From contig CATXUX010000010.1 in assembly GCA_958402795.1 (NCBI GenBank), positions 37,413-101,412 on the forward strand: a DNA stretch of 64,000 nt, in the 5' to 3' direction. Source of the DNA: an uncultured Lachnospiraceae bacterium (lineage in GTDB: Bacteria > Bacillota > Clostridia > Lachnospirales > Lachnospiraceae). Below the pieces are notes generated by a model. That model worked only from the letters and a program-made list of their open reading frames with translations, ran no database searches and was not told the DNA's origin. This document shows, one piece after another, positions 36,122 through 44,467 of the stretch. The position numbers were made by a program, and so were the translations under genes. Each line of letters opens with the position of its first letter. Positions within the stretch are counted from its first letter, which is position 1.

Positions 36122-37883
36122 AGCCTTTCACCTTCTTATATTCCTCTGCTTCATTCAGGATCGTCTCTAACGCTTCATCGGACAGATCCCCGGTGTCCCG
36201 GATCTCCTCCAGAACTTCCGTATCTTTTTTTGCAAACCACTGATAGAATTCCTCTGTAACTTCACGAATCTCTTTTGCGGGTATCTCAAGGAAACATCTG
36301 TGTGCCGCCACACTTAAAATGATTACTTGTTTTTCCATGGATTTCGGTTCATACAAAGGCTGCTTTAACAGTTCCATCAACTGCTTCCCGTATGCAAGCT
36401 GTTCTTTCGTCTCCGGATCCAGCTCCGAACTGAACTGGGCAAAGGATTCCATTTCTTTATACTGAGCGAGATCGATCCTCAATGTACCTGACGCCTTTTT
36501 CAGTGCTCTGGTCTGCGCCGCGCCTCCCACTCGGGATACAGACAGTCCCACATTTACCGCAGGGCGGTTTCCCGCAAAGAACAGATCGCTCTCCAGAAAA
36601 ATCTGCCCGTCTGTAATGGAAATGATATTGGTCGGAATATATGCGGATACGTCCCCGGCCTGTGTCTCCACGATCGGAAGCGCCGTGATGGAACCGCCGC
36701 CGTGCGCCTCATCCATACGGCAGGAACGCTCCAGCAGCCGGGAATGCAGATAAAACACATCGCCCGGATATGCCTCTCGTCCCGGAGACCTCTCTAAAAG
36801 CAGTGACAATGCTCTGTATGCGACCGCATGCTTTGACAGATCGTCATAGACGATCAGCACGTCTTTCCCCTGATCCATAAAATACTCTGCGATCGCCGTA
36901 CCGGAATATGGGGCAAGATACTGCAGGGCTGCCGGATCGCTGGCTGAAGCGGATACCACCACGCAGTAATCCATCGCATGATGTTTCTTCAGATTTGACA
37001 CAATCTGCGCCACCGTAGAAGCCTTCTGGCCAATTGCCACATAGACGCAGATGACGTCCTTATCTTTCTGATTGATGATCGTATCAATGGCGATCGAAGT
37101 CTTTCCCGTCTGACGGTCGCCGATGATCAGCTCCCTCTGTCCTCTTCCGATGGGGAACATGGAATCGATCGCCAGGATTCCGGTCTGCATCGGTACATTT
37201 ACCGGCTGCCGTTCCAGAACTCCCGGTGCTTTTCTCTCGATCAGATACCAGTCCTCTTCCTGAAACGGACCTGCTCCATCAATCGGTGCGCCCAGTGCAT
37301 CTACCACTCTCCCGAGGATTTCTTTTCCCACCGGGATTCCGGCCCGTTTTCCGGTCCGTATCACCCGGTCGCCTTCCTCAAGTTCCTGCTCATTCCCCAG
37401 GACAATACAGAGGACTTCTGTTTCATCAATGTTCTGCACCAGTCCTTTGATTCCGTTTTCAAACAGGACAATCTCCCCGTAGACAGCCTGCGACATCCCG
37501 TCCACAGCCGCGATTCCGTCATGGAGCCGCAGAATATGCCCGCCTTCTGTCTCTGATATCTCACTGTTTAATCCATCAAGATCACTCTTTAGAATAGAAA
37601 TGGCGTCTGCATTTCCCTTTTCTTGTTTAAAGCGCTCCTGCAGTCTGTCAAAAGACGACTGAATCGAATTATCGAAGATCTTATCTCCTACTTGAAGGAT
37701 GTAGCCTCCGATCAGTTCCTCTTTTGTCTCCTCTTCCAGAATTACTTCCGTAGCATGATAGGTTTCCTTCAAGGAACGGCAGAGACGTTCGATCTCGTCT
37801 TCCGGCGGCCGTTTCGCATAACTGATGCGTGCCTTTAAAATTCTGTTGTCTTCAAAAAATTTCTTTGTAAAATCAGTTGCCAC
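36108..37883 (-). CDS. atpA: F-type ATP synthase alpha subunit with fused delta C-terminal domain
   Basis: About 591 residues, some 90 longer than a normal alpha subunit. Residues 10-92 look like the C-terminal domain of the delta subunit: RILKARISYAKRPP, EVILEEETKEELIGGYILQVGDKIFDNSI and SFDRLQERF. Alpha proper begins near 95 (ISETEGGHILRLHDGIAAVDG) and has the P-loop GDRQTGKTSIAIDT. The N-terminal helical domain of delta is missing, and there is no separate atpH between atpF and atpA. I prefer the GTG at 37883 (AGGTGAG 4 nt before); a GTG 9 nt upstream is the alternative. The gene overlaps atpF. Confidence 0.9.
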   Translation of the reverse strand: MATDFTKKFFEDNRILKARISYAKRPPEDEIERLCRSLKETYHATEVILEEETKEELIGGYILQVGDKIFDNSIQSSFDRLQERFKQEKGNADAISILKSDLDGLNSEISETEGGHILRLHDGIAAVDGMSQAVYGEIVLFENGIKGLVQNIDETEVLCIVLGNEQELEEGDRVIRTGKRAGIPVGKEILGRVVDALGAPIDGAGPFQEEDWYLIERKAPGVLERQPVNVPMQTGILAIDSMFPIGRGQRELIIGDRQTGKTSIAIDTIINQKDKDVICVYVAIGQKASTVAQIVSNLKKHHAMDYCVVVSASASDPAALQYLAPYSGTAIAEYFMDQGKDVLIVYDDLSKHAVAYRALSLLLERSPGREAYPGDVFYLHSRLLERSCRMDEAHGGGSITALPIVETQAGDVSAYIPTNIISITDGQIFLESDLFFAGNRPAVNVGLSVSRVGGAAQTRALKKASGTLRIDLAQYKEMESFAQFSSELDPETKEQLAYGKQLMELLKQPLYEPKSMEKQVIILSVAAHRCFLEIPAKEIREVTEEFYQWFAKKDTEVLEEIRDTGDLSDEALETILNEAEEYKKVKGYGRQ

Positions 37884-38376
37884 CGCTCTCACCTGCCTTT
37901 TTCAAAATATCCTCAAATAAGGCTTTTTCCTGTTCCTGTGAAATGGTATCCTTTACAAGTTTCTTCGCTGCAGAAATTGCCGTATCCGCGATCTGCTCTC
38001 CGGCATCCGCCAGCAGCTTTTCTTTTTCTTTTTTTGCCTTTCCCCTGGCTTCTGACACAATCCTGGCCGCTTCTTCTGTCGCTTCCTGGAGTTTCTGCTG
38101 TTTCATCTGTTCCAGCTCCCGGTCTGCTTCTGTCTTTTTCTCAGCGATTTCCTGTTCTGTCAAAGTCAGGCGGTTCTCATAATCTACTTTCATGCCTTCT
38201 GCGTCCTGAATGTTTTTCTTTGCTTCTGCGTCCAGTTTTTGATAATAATCCGTCCGTTTATCCATGAACTCTTTTACCGGTTTATAAAGCAGCAGATAAA
38301 GGCCCGCCGCCAGGATCGCAAAATTGAACAGATGCAGCAGGATCTGCTGCCAGTCGATATTCAATGGGATATTCAT
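37873..38376 (-). CDS. atpF: F-type ATP synthase subunit b
   Basis: 167 residues with one membrane helix (IDWQQILLHLFNFAILAAGLY split by the usual border) and a long charged coiled coil. The C-terminus would contact the delta domain that is here fused to alpha. AAGGAG lies 10 nt before the ATG. Confidence 0.93.
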   Translation of the reverse strand: MNIPLNIDWQQILLHLFNFAILAAGLYLLLYKPVKEFMDKRTDYYQKLDAEAKKNIQDAEGMKVDYENRLTLTEQEIAEKKTEADRELEQMKQQKLQEATEEAARIVSEARGKAKKEKEKLLADAGEQIADTAISAAKKLVKDTISQEQEKALFEDILKKAGESGGN

Positions 38377-38394
38377 AGCAATCCATCTCCTTCT

Positions 38395-38769
38395 TTACAG
38401 TACAAATATGATCAGAATCGCAACAATCAACGCATAGATGATTGCCGTCTCAATAAATACCAGACCCAGCATCAGGTTGGTACGGATCTTTCCTTCCGCC
38501 TCCGGCTGTCTTGCAATGCCTTCCGAAGATTTCGCGATCGCAATCCCCATACCGATCGCGCCTGCCGCTGCCGCAAGTCCCACTGCAATCGCCGCACCCA
38601 TTGCTTTGTCGCCTGTGGCGTCTGCTTCATCTGTCGTTTCAGCAGCCTCTTCCGTCTGTGTTTTTGTTCCAGTGGATGCGGTTCCGGCCGCATAAACCGG
38701 AGCGGAAAACGCAAGTACTAACATACACATCATTGCAACGACCGAAATTTTCTTTATTATTTTTTTCAT
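38395..38769 (-). CDS. atpE: F-type ATP synthase subunit c with signal-peptide-like leader
   Basis: About 124 residues, against 70-90 usually. A signal-like segment (KKISVVAMMCMLVLAFSAPVYA) and an acidic Thr/Glu-rich linker of about 28 residues precede the normal two-helix hairpin (GAAIAVGLAAAAGAIGMGIA; loop ARQPEAEG). The ion-binding Glu lies in VFIETAIIYALI: Thr follows Glu and Tyr is 5 residues later, as in Na+ types, but Met replaces the Gln of the first helix (GIGMG instead of GxGQG). I chose the ATG at 38769, 9 nt after AAGGAG; two ATGs lie slightly upstream. Confidence 0.9.
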   Translation of the reverse strand: MKKIIKKISVVAMMCMLVLAFSAPVYAAGTASTGTKTQTEEAAETTDEADATGDKAMGAAIAVGLAAAAGAIGMGIAIAKSSEGIARQPEAEGKIRTNLMLGLVFIETAIIYALIVAILIIFVL

Positions 38770-38817
38770 TTTCATTTTCTCCTTCATTCTTACCTGTTTC
38801 ATTTTTTTCTGTTTTTA

Positions 38818-39669
38818 TCAGGCTGCCTGCCGGACCGCCTTCTTTTTTGCTTTCGCATTTTCTTTTTTCTTTACCGGTTCCGATACCTCTCCGTAAAACA
38901 GGGCAGTCAGCATGGTAAGCACATAGGTCTGTATCAGTGCGTGGAGCAATGTGAACAATACCCCAACGACAACCGGAAGCACAAAGCTTAACTGAATATA
39001 ATAATATACCAGCTCTGTAACCAACAGACCGCTGAGCAGCGCCCCGAACAGTCGGAAGCTCATCGAAATGGGGAGCGAAAAATCCTTTAGCGTTTTTCCG
39101 ATCCCACGCACCCCGTTCCCGGCAATGCCGCCGGACAGGATCACACAGTAGGACAGGCACCCCAGTGCGATCGCCCCGTTGATATCCGAAAGCGGAGCCG
39201 GAAGGGCAATGGATTCCCCTGCCGTTGTCACTGCCTGGAAGCCAAACAGTTCAAACAGTGTGCCGCAAAATATATACACTCCCGCTGCAAATACATAGGC
39301 ACCCAAAAACCCGTTTCTATGTGGGCTGTTCGATTTTGCCAGTCCGTCAAACAGACTGACCACCTGCTCCAGAAGCATCTGGAATTTTCCCGGTACATAC
39401 CGGAATTTGGGTATCGCAAATATTCGGATCAATACCGCCGCGATCAGCAGAACCACAGTTACGGTCACGGCGGACAGAAACGCCGGATTTACATCCTTTA
39501 TCCCCAGAAAACTGATCTTTCCGGTTTCATGCAGAACTGCGTCACGCATCGTTTCCTGTATGGTTTCCTGCCGCCCGCCGGAAGAATTTGTCAGTATAAT
39601 TCCTGCAAGCAGAACGACAAGTACCGCCAGCAGCGTCAGGAGTACCTTTGTTCTTTTCTTTTTTGTCAT
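38818..39669 (-). CDS. atpB: F-type ATP synthase subunit a
   Basis: About 283 residues with five or six membrane helices. The essential Arg lies in MSFRLFGALLSGLLV, and the last helices show LLHALIQTYVLTMLTALFYGE. GAGGTGACGAAT precedes the ATG at 39669; the GTG 9 nt upstream overlaps that site and is unlikely. First gene of atpBEFAGDC. Confidence 0.94.
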   Translation of the reverse strand: MTKKKRTKVLLTLLAVLVVLLAGIILTNSSGGRQETIQETMRDAVLHETGKISFLGIKDVNPAFLSAVTVTVVLLIAAVLIRIFAIPKFRYVPGKFQMLLEQVVSLFDGLAKSNSPHRNGFLGAYVFAAGVYIFCGTLFELFGFQAVTTAGESIALPAPLSDINGAIALGCLSYCVILSGGIAGNGVRGIGKTLKDFSLPISMSFRLFGALLSGLLVTELVYYYIQLSFVLPVVVGVLFTLLHALIQTYVLTMLTALFYGEVSEPVKKKENAKAKKKAVRQAA

Positions 39670-39752
39670 ATTCGTCACCTCGTTTCGTCAGATTGCTTGT
39701 CCGGTAGAAAGCAGCCGACAGAACAGTAACAGCATGTTTTTACCATACTGAT

Positions 39753-40967
39753 TTAATCATTTTTCTGCTGAGTTAATTTTGTATAGTAACGATCCACGTA
39801 TGCCGCATAAATGACGCCGCCGATCACATACGCTGCTGCCGTAAGCGCAAATCCGGCCGCCAGGCCGATGCTCTCCTGAAAGATTCCCATTAAAAATGAG
39901 CCGATTCCGATTCCGATATCATAGGAAAGCAGATACGTAGCATTTGCTGTACCTCGTTTTGGCGCCGGTGTTGTTCCCGTTACAAATGACTGGAACAAAG
40001 GCTGAAGGATTCCGTACCCAAGACCTAATAAGAATCCTGCCAAAAGCAAATGAGCGCCATGATTCATAAAGAGATAACTTGCCATTGTGAAAAATACGAT
40101 CACTAAACTGATCACAACAAGAATCTTATGTTTTCCGGCATCGATCATCTTCTGCGTGGAAAACTTGGAGATCAACATTCCTGCCACCAAAAATACATAG
40201 AAATACGGGATAACCGAAGAAAGTCCTTTTTCCTGTGCAAAAATTGAGGAATATGCAATGACCGCCCCAAACGGGATCATGATAAACATCATGTTAAACA
40301 TAAACGGTAATGCCGGTTTATAAAACGCATCTGCCAAAAGAAATTTCTTACGTTTCACCTTCGGATACTCAATCCTGCAGAACGATACACAGATCAGCGC
40401 AATTACGGTTAAAACAAACAAAACAATGAAAGATGCTTTACTGCTCATATGATTCTGAACCTGAATACCAATAAACGGGCCGGCCGCCATCCCCAGTGAA
40501 ATGGTAAGGGCAAACCGGTTGACGCCTTTTCCTACCATACTTGGCGGAAGTACGTCTCCGGCCAAAGTCGTTGTTGCTGACCCGCAGACAGAGTAGACAA
40601 CGCCCATATACAGACGAAGCGCTACCAGTACTCCGTAAACAGGGAATGCAGCAAACCCTAAAAAGGGCAGGCAGAACAAAGCCAAAAACAGCATATAAAC
40701 ATGATAACGATTGAAATTATCAAGAATATAACCTGCAAACGGTCTGAATAATACTGTGGTTACCGACATTGCCGTTAATACGATACCGATTTTTGAGCCG
40801 GTTATCCCGTTTTCCTGACAATAAATCGGCAAAATCGGTACCGAAGCATAAAAAGTTGCCATCATCAATAAGTTTGTAATGAAAAGCAAAACAAATTTTT
40901 TATTCCATATTTTTTCCATATTTTCCCGGACTGTTGAAATTTTAACAGCCACTTCCTCCTTTTTCAT
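39753..40967 (-). CDS. MFS transporter
   Basis: About 404 residues with 12 predicted helices. LFRPFAGYILDNFNR is the MFS loop 2-3 motif. The start is uncertain: a strong AAGGAGG lies inside codons 3-5 of the longest frame, and an internal ATG (40919, MEKIWNKKFVLLF) also begins right before helix 1. It precedes the atp operon by 83 nt on the same strand without a clear terminator, so read-through is possible. Substrate unknown. Confidence 0.85.
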   Translation of the reverse strand: MKKEEVAVKISTVRENMEKIWNKKFVLLFITNLLMMATFYASVPILPIYCQENGITGSKIGIVLTAMSVTTVLFRPFAGYILDNFNRYHVYMLFLALFCLPFLGFAAFPVYGVLVALRLYMGVVYSVCGSATTTLAGDVLPPSMVGKGVNRFALTISLGMAAGPFIGIQVQNHMSSKASFIVLFVLTVIALICVSFCRIEYPKVKRKKFLLADAFYKPALPFMFNMMFIMIPFGAVIAYSSIFAQEKGLSSVIPYFYVFLVAGMLISKFSTQKMIDAGKHKILVVISLVIVFFTMASYLFMNHGAHLLLAGFLLGLGYGILQPLFQSFVTGTTPAPKRGTANATYLLSYDIGIGIGSFLMGIFQESIGLAAGFALTAAAYVIGGVIYAAYVDRYYTKLTQQKND

Positions 40968-41242
40968 ATAATTTCAACTTGTAAATATAACAGCTTTATC
41001 TCACTCTGTTAATTGAAAATATGTTATTATTGATAACTTTTTGTTATAAAAAATAGGAAATAAAATAGCGACAGACCAGAAATATTTTTCAGATTATTCC
41101 ATGTATGGTCCTGAATTCTTTTGGTATTGGTATGGATAACTTTAAAACCTGATTCGGTTAGTTATTGACATATGCCGTTAATAAGACTATCATTATTTTT
41201 GCAGGAATTTGAAACGCCTGCAGCAGAGAGGAGAATTATACA

Positions 41243-41641
41243 ATGAGAATCGCAGTCACTTATGAAGACGGACAGATTTTCCAGCATTTCGGGCACACGG
41301 AAGCATTCAAAATCTACGATGAAGAAAATGGCACGGTCAGAGAAGAAAAAGTCATAAGCACTAACGGGCAGGGACACGGCGCACTGGCGTCCGTCTTAAA
41401 AGACCTGAGCACAGATGTGCTTATCTGCGGCGGAATCGGCGGAGGCGCGCAGGCAGCGCTTGAAGACGCAGGAATCCGGCTCTACGCCGGAGTCAGCGGA
41501 AGCTGCGATGAGGCTGTAAAACGGCTTCTTGACGGAAGCCTTGCATATGTACATGATGCAACCTGCGACCATCACAACGGACAACACCACAATGAACATG
41601 CCTGCAAAGAGCATGGATGCGGAGAGCACAGCTGCCATTAA
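41243..41641 (+). CDS. NifX/NifB-type (dinitrogenase FeMo cofactor) family protein
   Basis: 132 residues. The family domain covers about 1-100 (MRIAVTYEDGQIFQHFGHTEAFKIYD; DVLICGGIGGGAQAALEDAGI; YAGVSGSCDEAVKRLLDG). A His/Cys-rich tail (about 108-132, with HHNGQHHNEH and CGEHSCH) likely binds metal. In anaerobes without nitrogenase such proteins are thought to serve iron-sulfur or metal cofactor handling. AGAGGAG precedes the ATG. Monocistronic. Confidence 0.87.
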   Translation: MRIAVTYEDGQIFQHFGHTEAFKIYDEENGTVREEKVISTNGQGHGALASVLKDLSTDVLICGGIGGGAQAALEDAGIRLYAGVSGSCDEAVKRLLDGSLAYVHDATCDHHNGQHHNEHACKEHGCGEHSCH

Positions 41642-41658
41642 CGGCTGCTGTGCTCTCC
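41621..41658. terminator. Perfect inverted repeat at the gene end
   Basis: GGAGAGCACAGC and GCTGTGCTCTCC are 12-bp perfect arms with a 14-nt loop; the first arm encodes the last residues of the NifX-like protein. No T-run follows, so a factor-dependent terminator or stability hairpin is likely. Confidence 0.55.
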
Positions 41659-41737
41659 ATACCAACTGCAAAAGCACTGTGTTTCCGTATACGTTCTCCC
41701 ATCTCTATATCTTATCGGAGTCCTTCTTTGAAGCTGA

Positions 41738-41956
41738 TCAATATTCCTTTGTTATTTCTCCGGTTATTCCATACATGGATTTAAATTTTTCAAGATCTGC
41801 CGGGTTCTTTATCAGCATTACCTCTTCTATCTTCCCTGTATGGATATCTTTAAAGCCTGCAGTTTGTTCCCCATTACAGATGCTTGCTTTGATCACCGGT
41901 TTCTTATTTTCCATGTCGTAAGACTGTGTTACTATTTTCTTTTTAAATATTCCCAT
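41738..41956 (-). CDS. Small conserved-looking protein, unknown
   Basis: 72 residues from the ATG at 41956 (AAGGTGG 6 nt upstream): MGIFKKKIVTQSYDMENKKP, later TGKIEEVMLIKNPADLEKFK. It has no membrane segment. The KNPADLEKFK... pattern resembles small Lachnospiraceae proteins without known function. Confidence 0.6.
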   Translation of the reverse strand: MGIFKKKIVTQSYDMENKKPVIKASICNGEQTAGFKDIHTGKIEEVMLIKNPADLEKFKSMYGITGEITKEY

Positions 41957-42148
41957 CTTGTCCACCTTCTTTCATCTGCGCCATCAATGCAGGCAACAAA
42001 TCCTGACGTTTTCGAAAATATTTTACCGATACAGTCCTTAAAATTTCTTGCGTCCTGCTGCCAGATGTGCTATATTTGGAATAGAGAAGGGAGAACCACA
42101 GAAGCGGCTCTACCCTCCAAACAGCAAGCTACACCGTTATAAACGGTC

Positions 42149-42177
42149 AGCCGTCACTATTCGCGGTAGTGGCGGCT
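42149..42177 (+). terminator. Strong hairpin in the gap before the DUF4143 gene
   Basis: AGCCGTCACTA and TAGTGGCGGCT pair around a short loop, followed by TTTCTTTCCCTT. The 297-bp gap (41957-42253) holds no convincing gene; the hairpin and the CTCTACC-rich stretch before it resemble the tail of a lost mobile element. Confidence 0.5.
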
Positions 42178-42253
42178 ATTTCTTTCCCTTAAAATCTGAT
42201 AAAACAGACTGATAAGAGCTACAATGAACGTACAGAACGTAAATAAATCCTCC

Positions 42254-43543
42254 TTACAATTCTAAGGAGTTAGGATTTAACAGAAAGTCATATACTCCGA
42301 TATGCACAATGCCGTCTTCATCCGTCCAAGCCTTTGCGTGGGTTTTGGATATGATAATCTTCTTAAAGAAATCCTTCGTGTTTTTTAACGGTCTTAACTC
42401 AGTCGTCATTTTATCCGGATCGCTGACAGACAAAGCAGACTGAATATAATATCTTTTTGACCCCATATTTACAACAAAGTCTATTTCACATTGTTTCCTT
42501 GTTTTTTTGCCTTCGTTGCTTTCTATAATTTCAACCACCCCAACATCTACAGAGTATCCACGGCAAATCAATTCATTATAAATGATGTTCTCCATTATAT
42601 GTGTTTCTTCCTGCTGTCTGAAATTAAGTCTTGCATTACGGAGTCCCACATCTGTGCAATAATATTTAAGAGGATACTCAAAGTACTTTTTGCCTTTTAC
42701 ATCATATCTTTTCGCTTCTCTAAACATAAACGACTCAATCAAGTAGCCCAAATATTTTGTGATTGTGCTTGTAGATACTTTTATATTCTTTACAGAACCT
42801 AAAGTATCAGCAATCTTTTTTGCATTTGTGAGAGAACCTATAGAAGAACACAAATCATCTGTAAGCTCAGTCAGCACATCAGGAAGCTTCACAACATATC
42901 GCTCACTAATGTCTTTGAAATATACTTCCGAAAACAGGTTCTTCAGATACATAACCTTTTCTTCATCACGCTTAAAGGATATGATCTGCGGCATTCCTCC
43001 ATAGAGGGCATACTCCTCATATACTTCTGATTTATCCCCGCCGACAAAATCGTAATATTCTTTAAACGACAAAGGAAACACCTGAACCTGATCGCCCCTG
43101 CCTCTAAATGCAGTCATTACATCTTGAGAAAGCAGCTTGGAGTTGCTTCCGGTAACATAAATGTCTACATTACGGAGTCGCATTAACCCATTCAAGACAT
43201 TATAGAGCTTAATATCTTCCGGATTTTCAAGCTCTTGTTTTGTGATTGCGTACTGCACTTCATCTATAAGAATATAGTACATTTCCTTATTCACAATTTT
43301 TGAACGGATATATTTTGAAAGCTCACCGGGATTACGGTACTGCTCGCAGGTGTCATCGTCAAGCGCAATAGAAATGATCTGTTCTTCTTTAACACCGCTT
43401 TCTATCAAATAGTCACGGAACAAGTAAAACAGAAGATAACTTTTCCCGCATCGTCTGATTCCGGTAATGACCTTAATCAAACCATTTTCTTTTTTGTCAA
43501 TCAGCCTGCTTAAATAGGCATCTCGGCTTATGAGTTTTTCCAT
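42254..43543 (-). CDS. AAA ATPase with DUF4143 domain
   Basis: 429 residues. The P-loop is ITGIRRCGKSYLL (about 26-38), Walker B is YYILIDEVQYA, and an Arg-rich sensor (YVTGSNSKLLSQD) follows. The C-terminal DUF4143 half (YDVKGKKYFEYPLKYYCTD; CEIDFVV) is nuclease-like. The family is common in gut bacteria and archaea with no firm role. Confidence 0.9.
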   Translation of the reverse strand: MEKLISRDAYLSRLIDKKENGLIKVITGIRRCGKSYLLFYLFRDYLIESGVKEEQIISIALDDDTCEQYRNPGELSKYIRSKIVNKEMYYILIDEVQYAITKQELENPEDIKLYNVLNGLMRLRNVDIYVTGSNSKLLSQDVMTAFRGRGDQVQVFPLSFKEYYDFVGGDKSEVYEEYALYGGMPQIISFKRDEEKVMYLKNLFSEVYFKDISERYVVKLPDVLTELTDDLCSSIGSLTNAKKIADTLGSVKNIKVSTSTITKYLGYLIESFMFREAKRYDVKGKKYFEYPLKYYCTDVGLRNARLNFRQQEETHIMENIIYNELICRGYSVDVGVVEIIESNEGKKTRKQCEIDFVVNMGSKRYYIQSALSVSDPDKMTTELRPLKNTKDFFKKIIISKTHAKAWTDEDGIVHIGVYDFLLNPNSLEL

Positions 43544-43708
43544 AGAATTTTCCTCCCAGTTAAAACTTGCTGCACTTTTCTCGTAAATTACAACTGTATC
43601 ATAACATTATTTTACCCAAAAATCAATATTATAATTAAAACTTAGGAGAAAATTCCCCTAAGTTTTAATTTGAAGCGTTATTCTTGTTCTTTATTTATTG
43701 TGTCAAAT

Positions 43709-43849
43709 TCATTTTGTATCAACTGCCGCCAAGTTGAAAAGAATAATCCATTTTACTGCCGCTGCAATCCTCCATAATCTTTTGCTTATTGGTGGAACGA
43801 TATGCCGCATACCGTCCCCTTCACTCTTGCCCCCGAACAGATTGGGCAT
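43709..43849 (-). CDS. Possible 46-residue protein or gene remnant
   Basis: The frame starts MPNLFGGKSEGDGMRH and ends with a hydrophobic segment (LWRIAAAVKWIILFNLAAVD). Codon choice looks like coding sequence, but the ribosome site is weak (GGCGAG). It may be the end of a larger lost gene of a mobile element. Confidence 0.3.
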   Translation of the reverse strand: MPNLFGGKSEGDGMRHIVPPISKRLWRIAAAVKWIILFNLAAVDTK

Positions 43850-44467
43850 TTCTCGCCGCTGGATCGAGCCCTAACAAATGTTACTCATATCAAATCCTCT
43901 CCTTCCTCTGTGATTATTATAAGGAAGCCAAGAGAATTAGTGTAGTTTGCGAATCAGGAAGAAAGTAATAGAAAAATAAAGAAACCCTTGAGAAGCAGAT
44001 ACCTCTCAAGGGTTGTGTTATGAAAGCGGATATTCGCAATCCGCTTTGCTACTTGCTCATGAACGCATACCTGCGTTCAAATTATGCGATTTTTTCGCCT
44101 CTGCACATTTTCCTGCACCGATTGATGTAAATTTGATGTAAGATGTAAGGTTTTCGGCTTCACCGAACCTCGCAAACCCGCATAAACACTGGGTTTTTCT
44201 TACTTGTCGCTTGGCAAGGACTTCATCGTGGGGATTATTGTATGTTGGCGTTACACCTTCATCCATACAAATCCATCGAAACATATCAACGTCCATGAAG
44301 CTGATTCCGTCTGGCTCCTTAGAAGTCCATAGAGCTGACTTTCTGTGTTGTCAAACGTGTTGTCAAAAATTTTCTTGAAAACCTGTCCATTTTTCAGCTT
44401 TTTCTTGGCTAATTACAGTGATCTTATTGTATGTATCTATCCGTCAAGACACATTACTACTTTATAA
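43850..44467. other. Gene-poor left flank of the integrative element
   Basis: I see no convincing gene. It contains a terminator-like hairpin at 43983-44014 (AACCCTTGAGA/TCTCAAGGGTT), a GCGGAT/ATCCGC hairpin at about 44025-44043, three close GATGTAA units at about 44123-44150 and a doubled GTGTTGTCAAA at about 44347-44370. The integrase gene ends at its right border, so one attachment site of the element should lie here. Confidence 0.45.

Noticed and set aside
38395..38769. A firm Na+-specific c-ring call
   Set aside because: Thr and Tyr fit, but the Gln ligand is replaced by Met, so the specificity cannot be decided from sequence.
44057..44296. A 79-codon minus-strand frame near the integrase
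   Set aside because: No ribosome site or family, and it spans the GATGTAA repeats; more likely non-coding flank.
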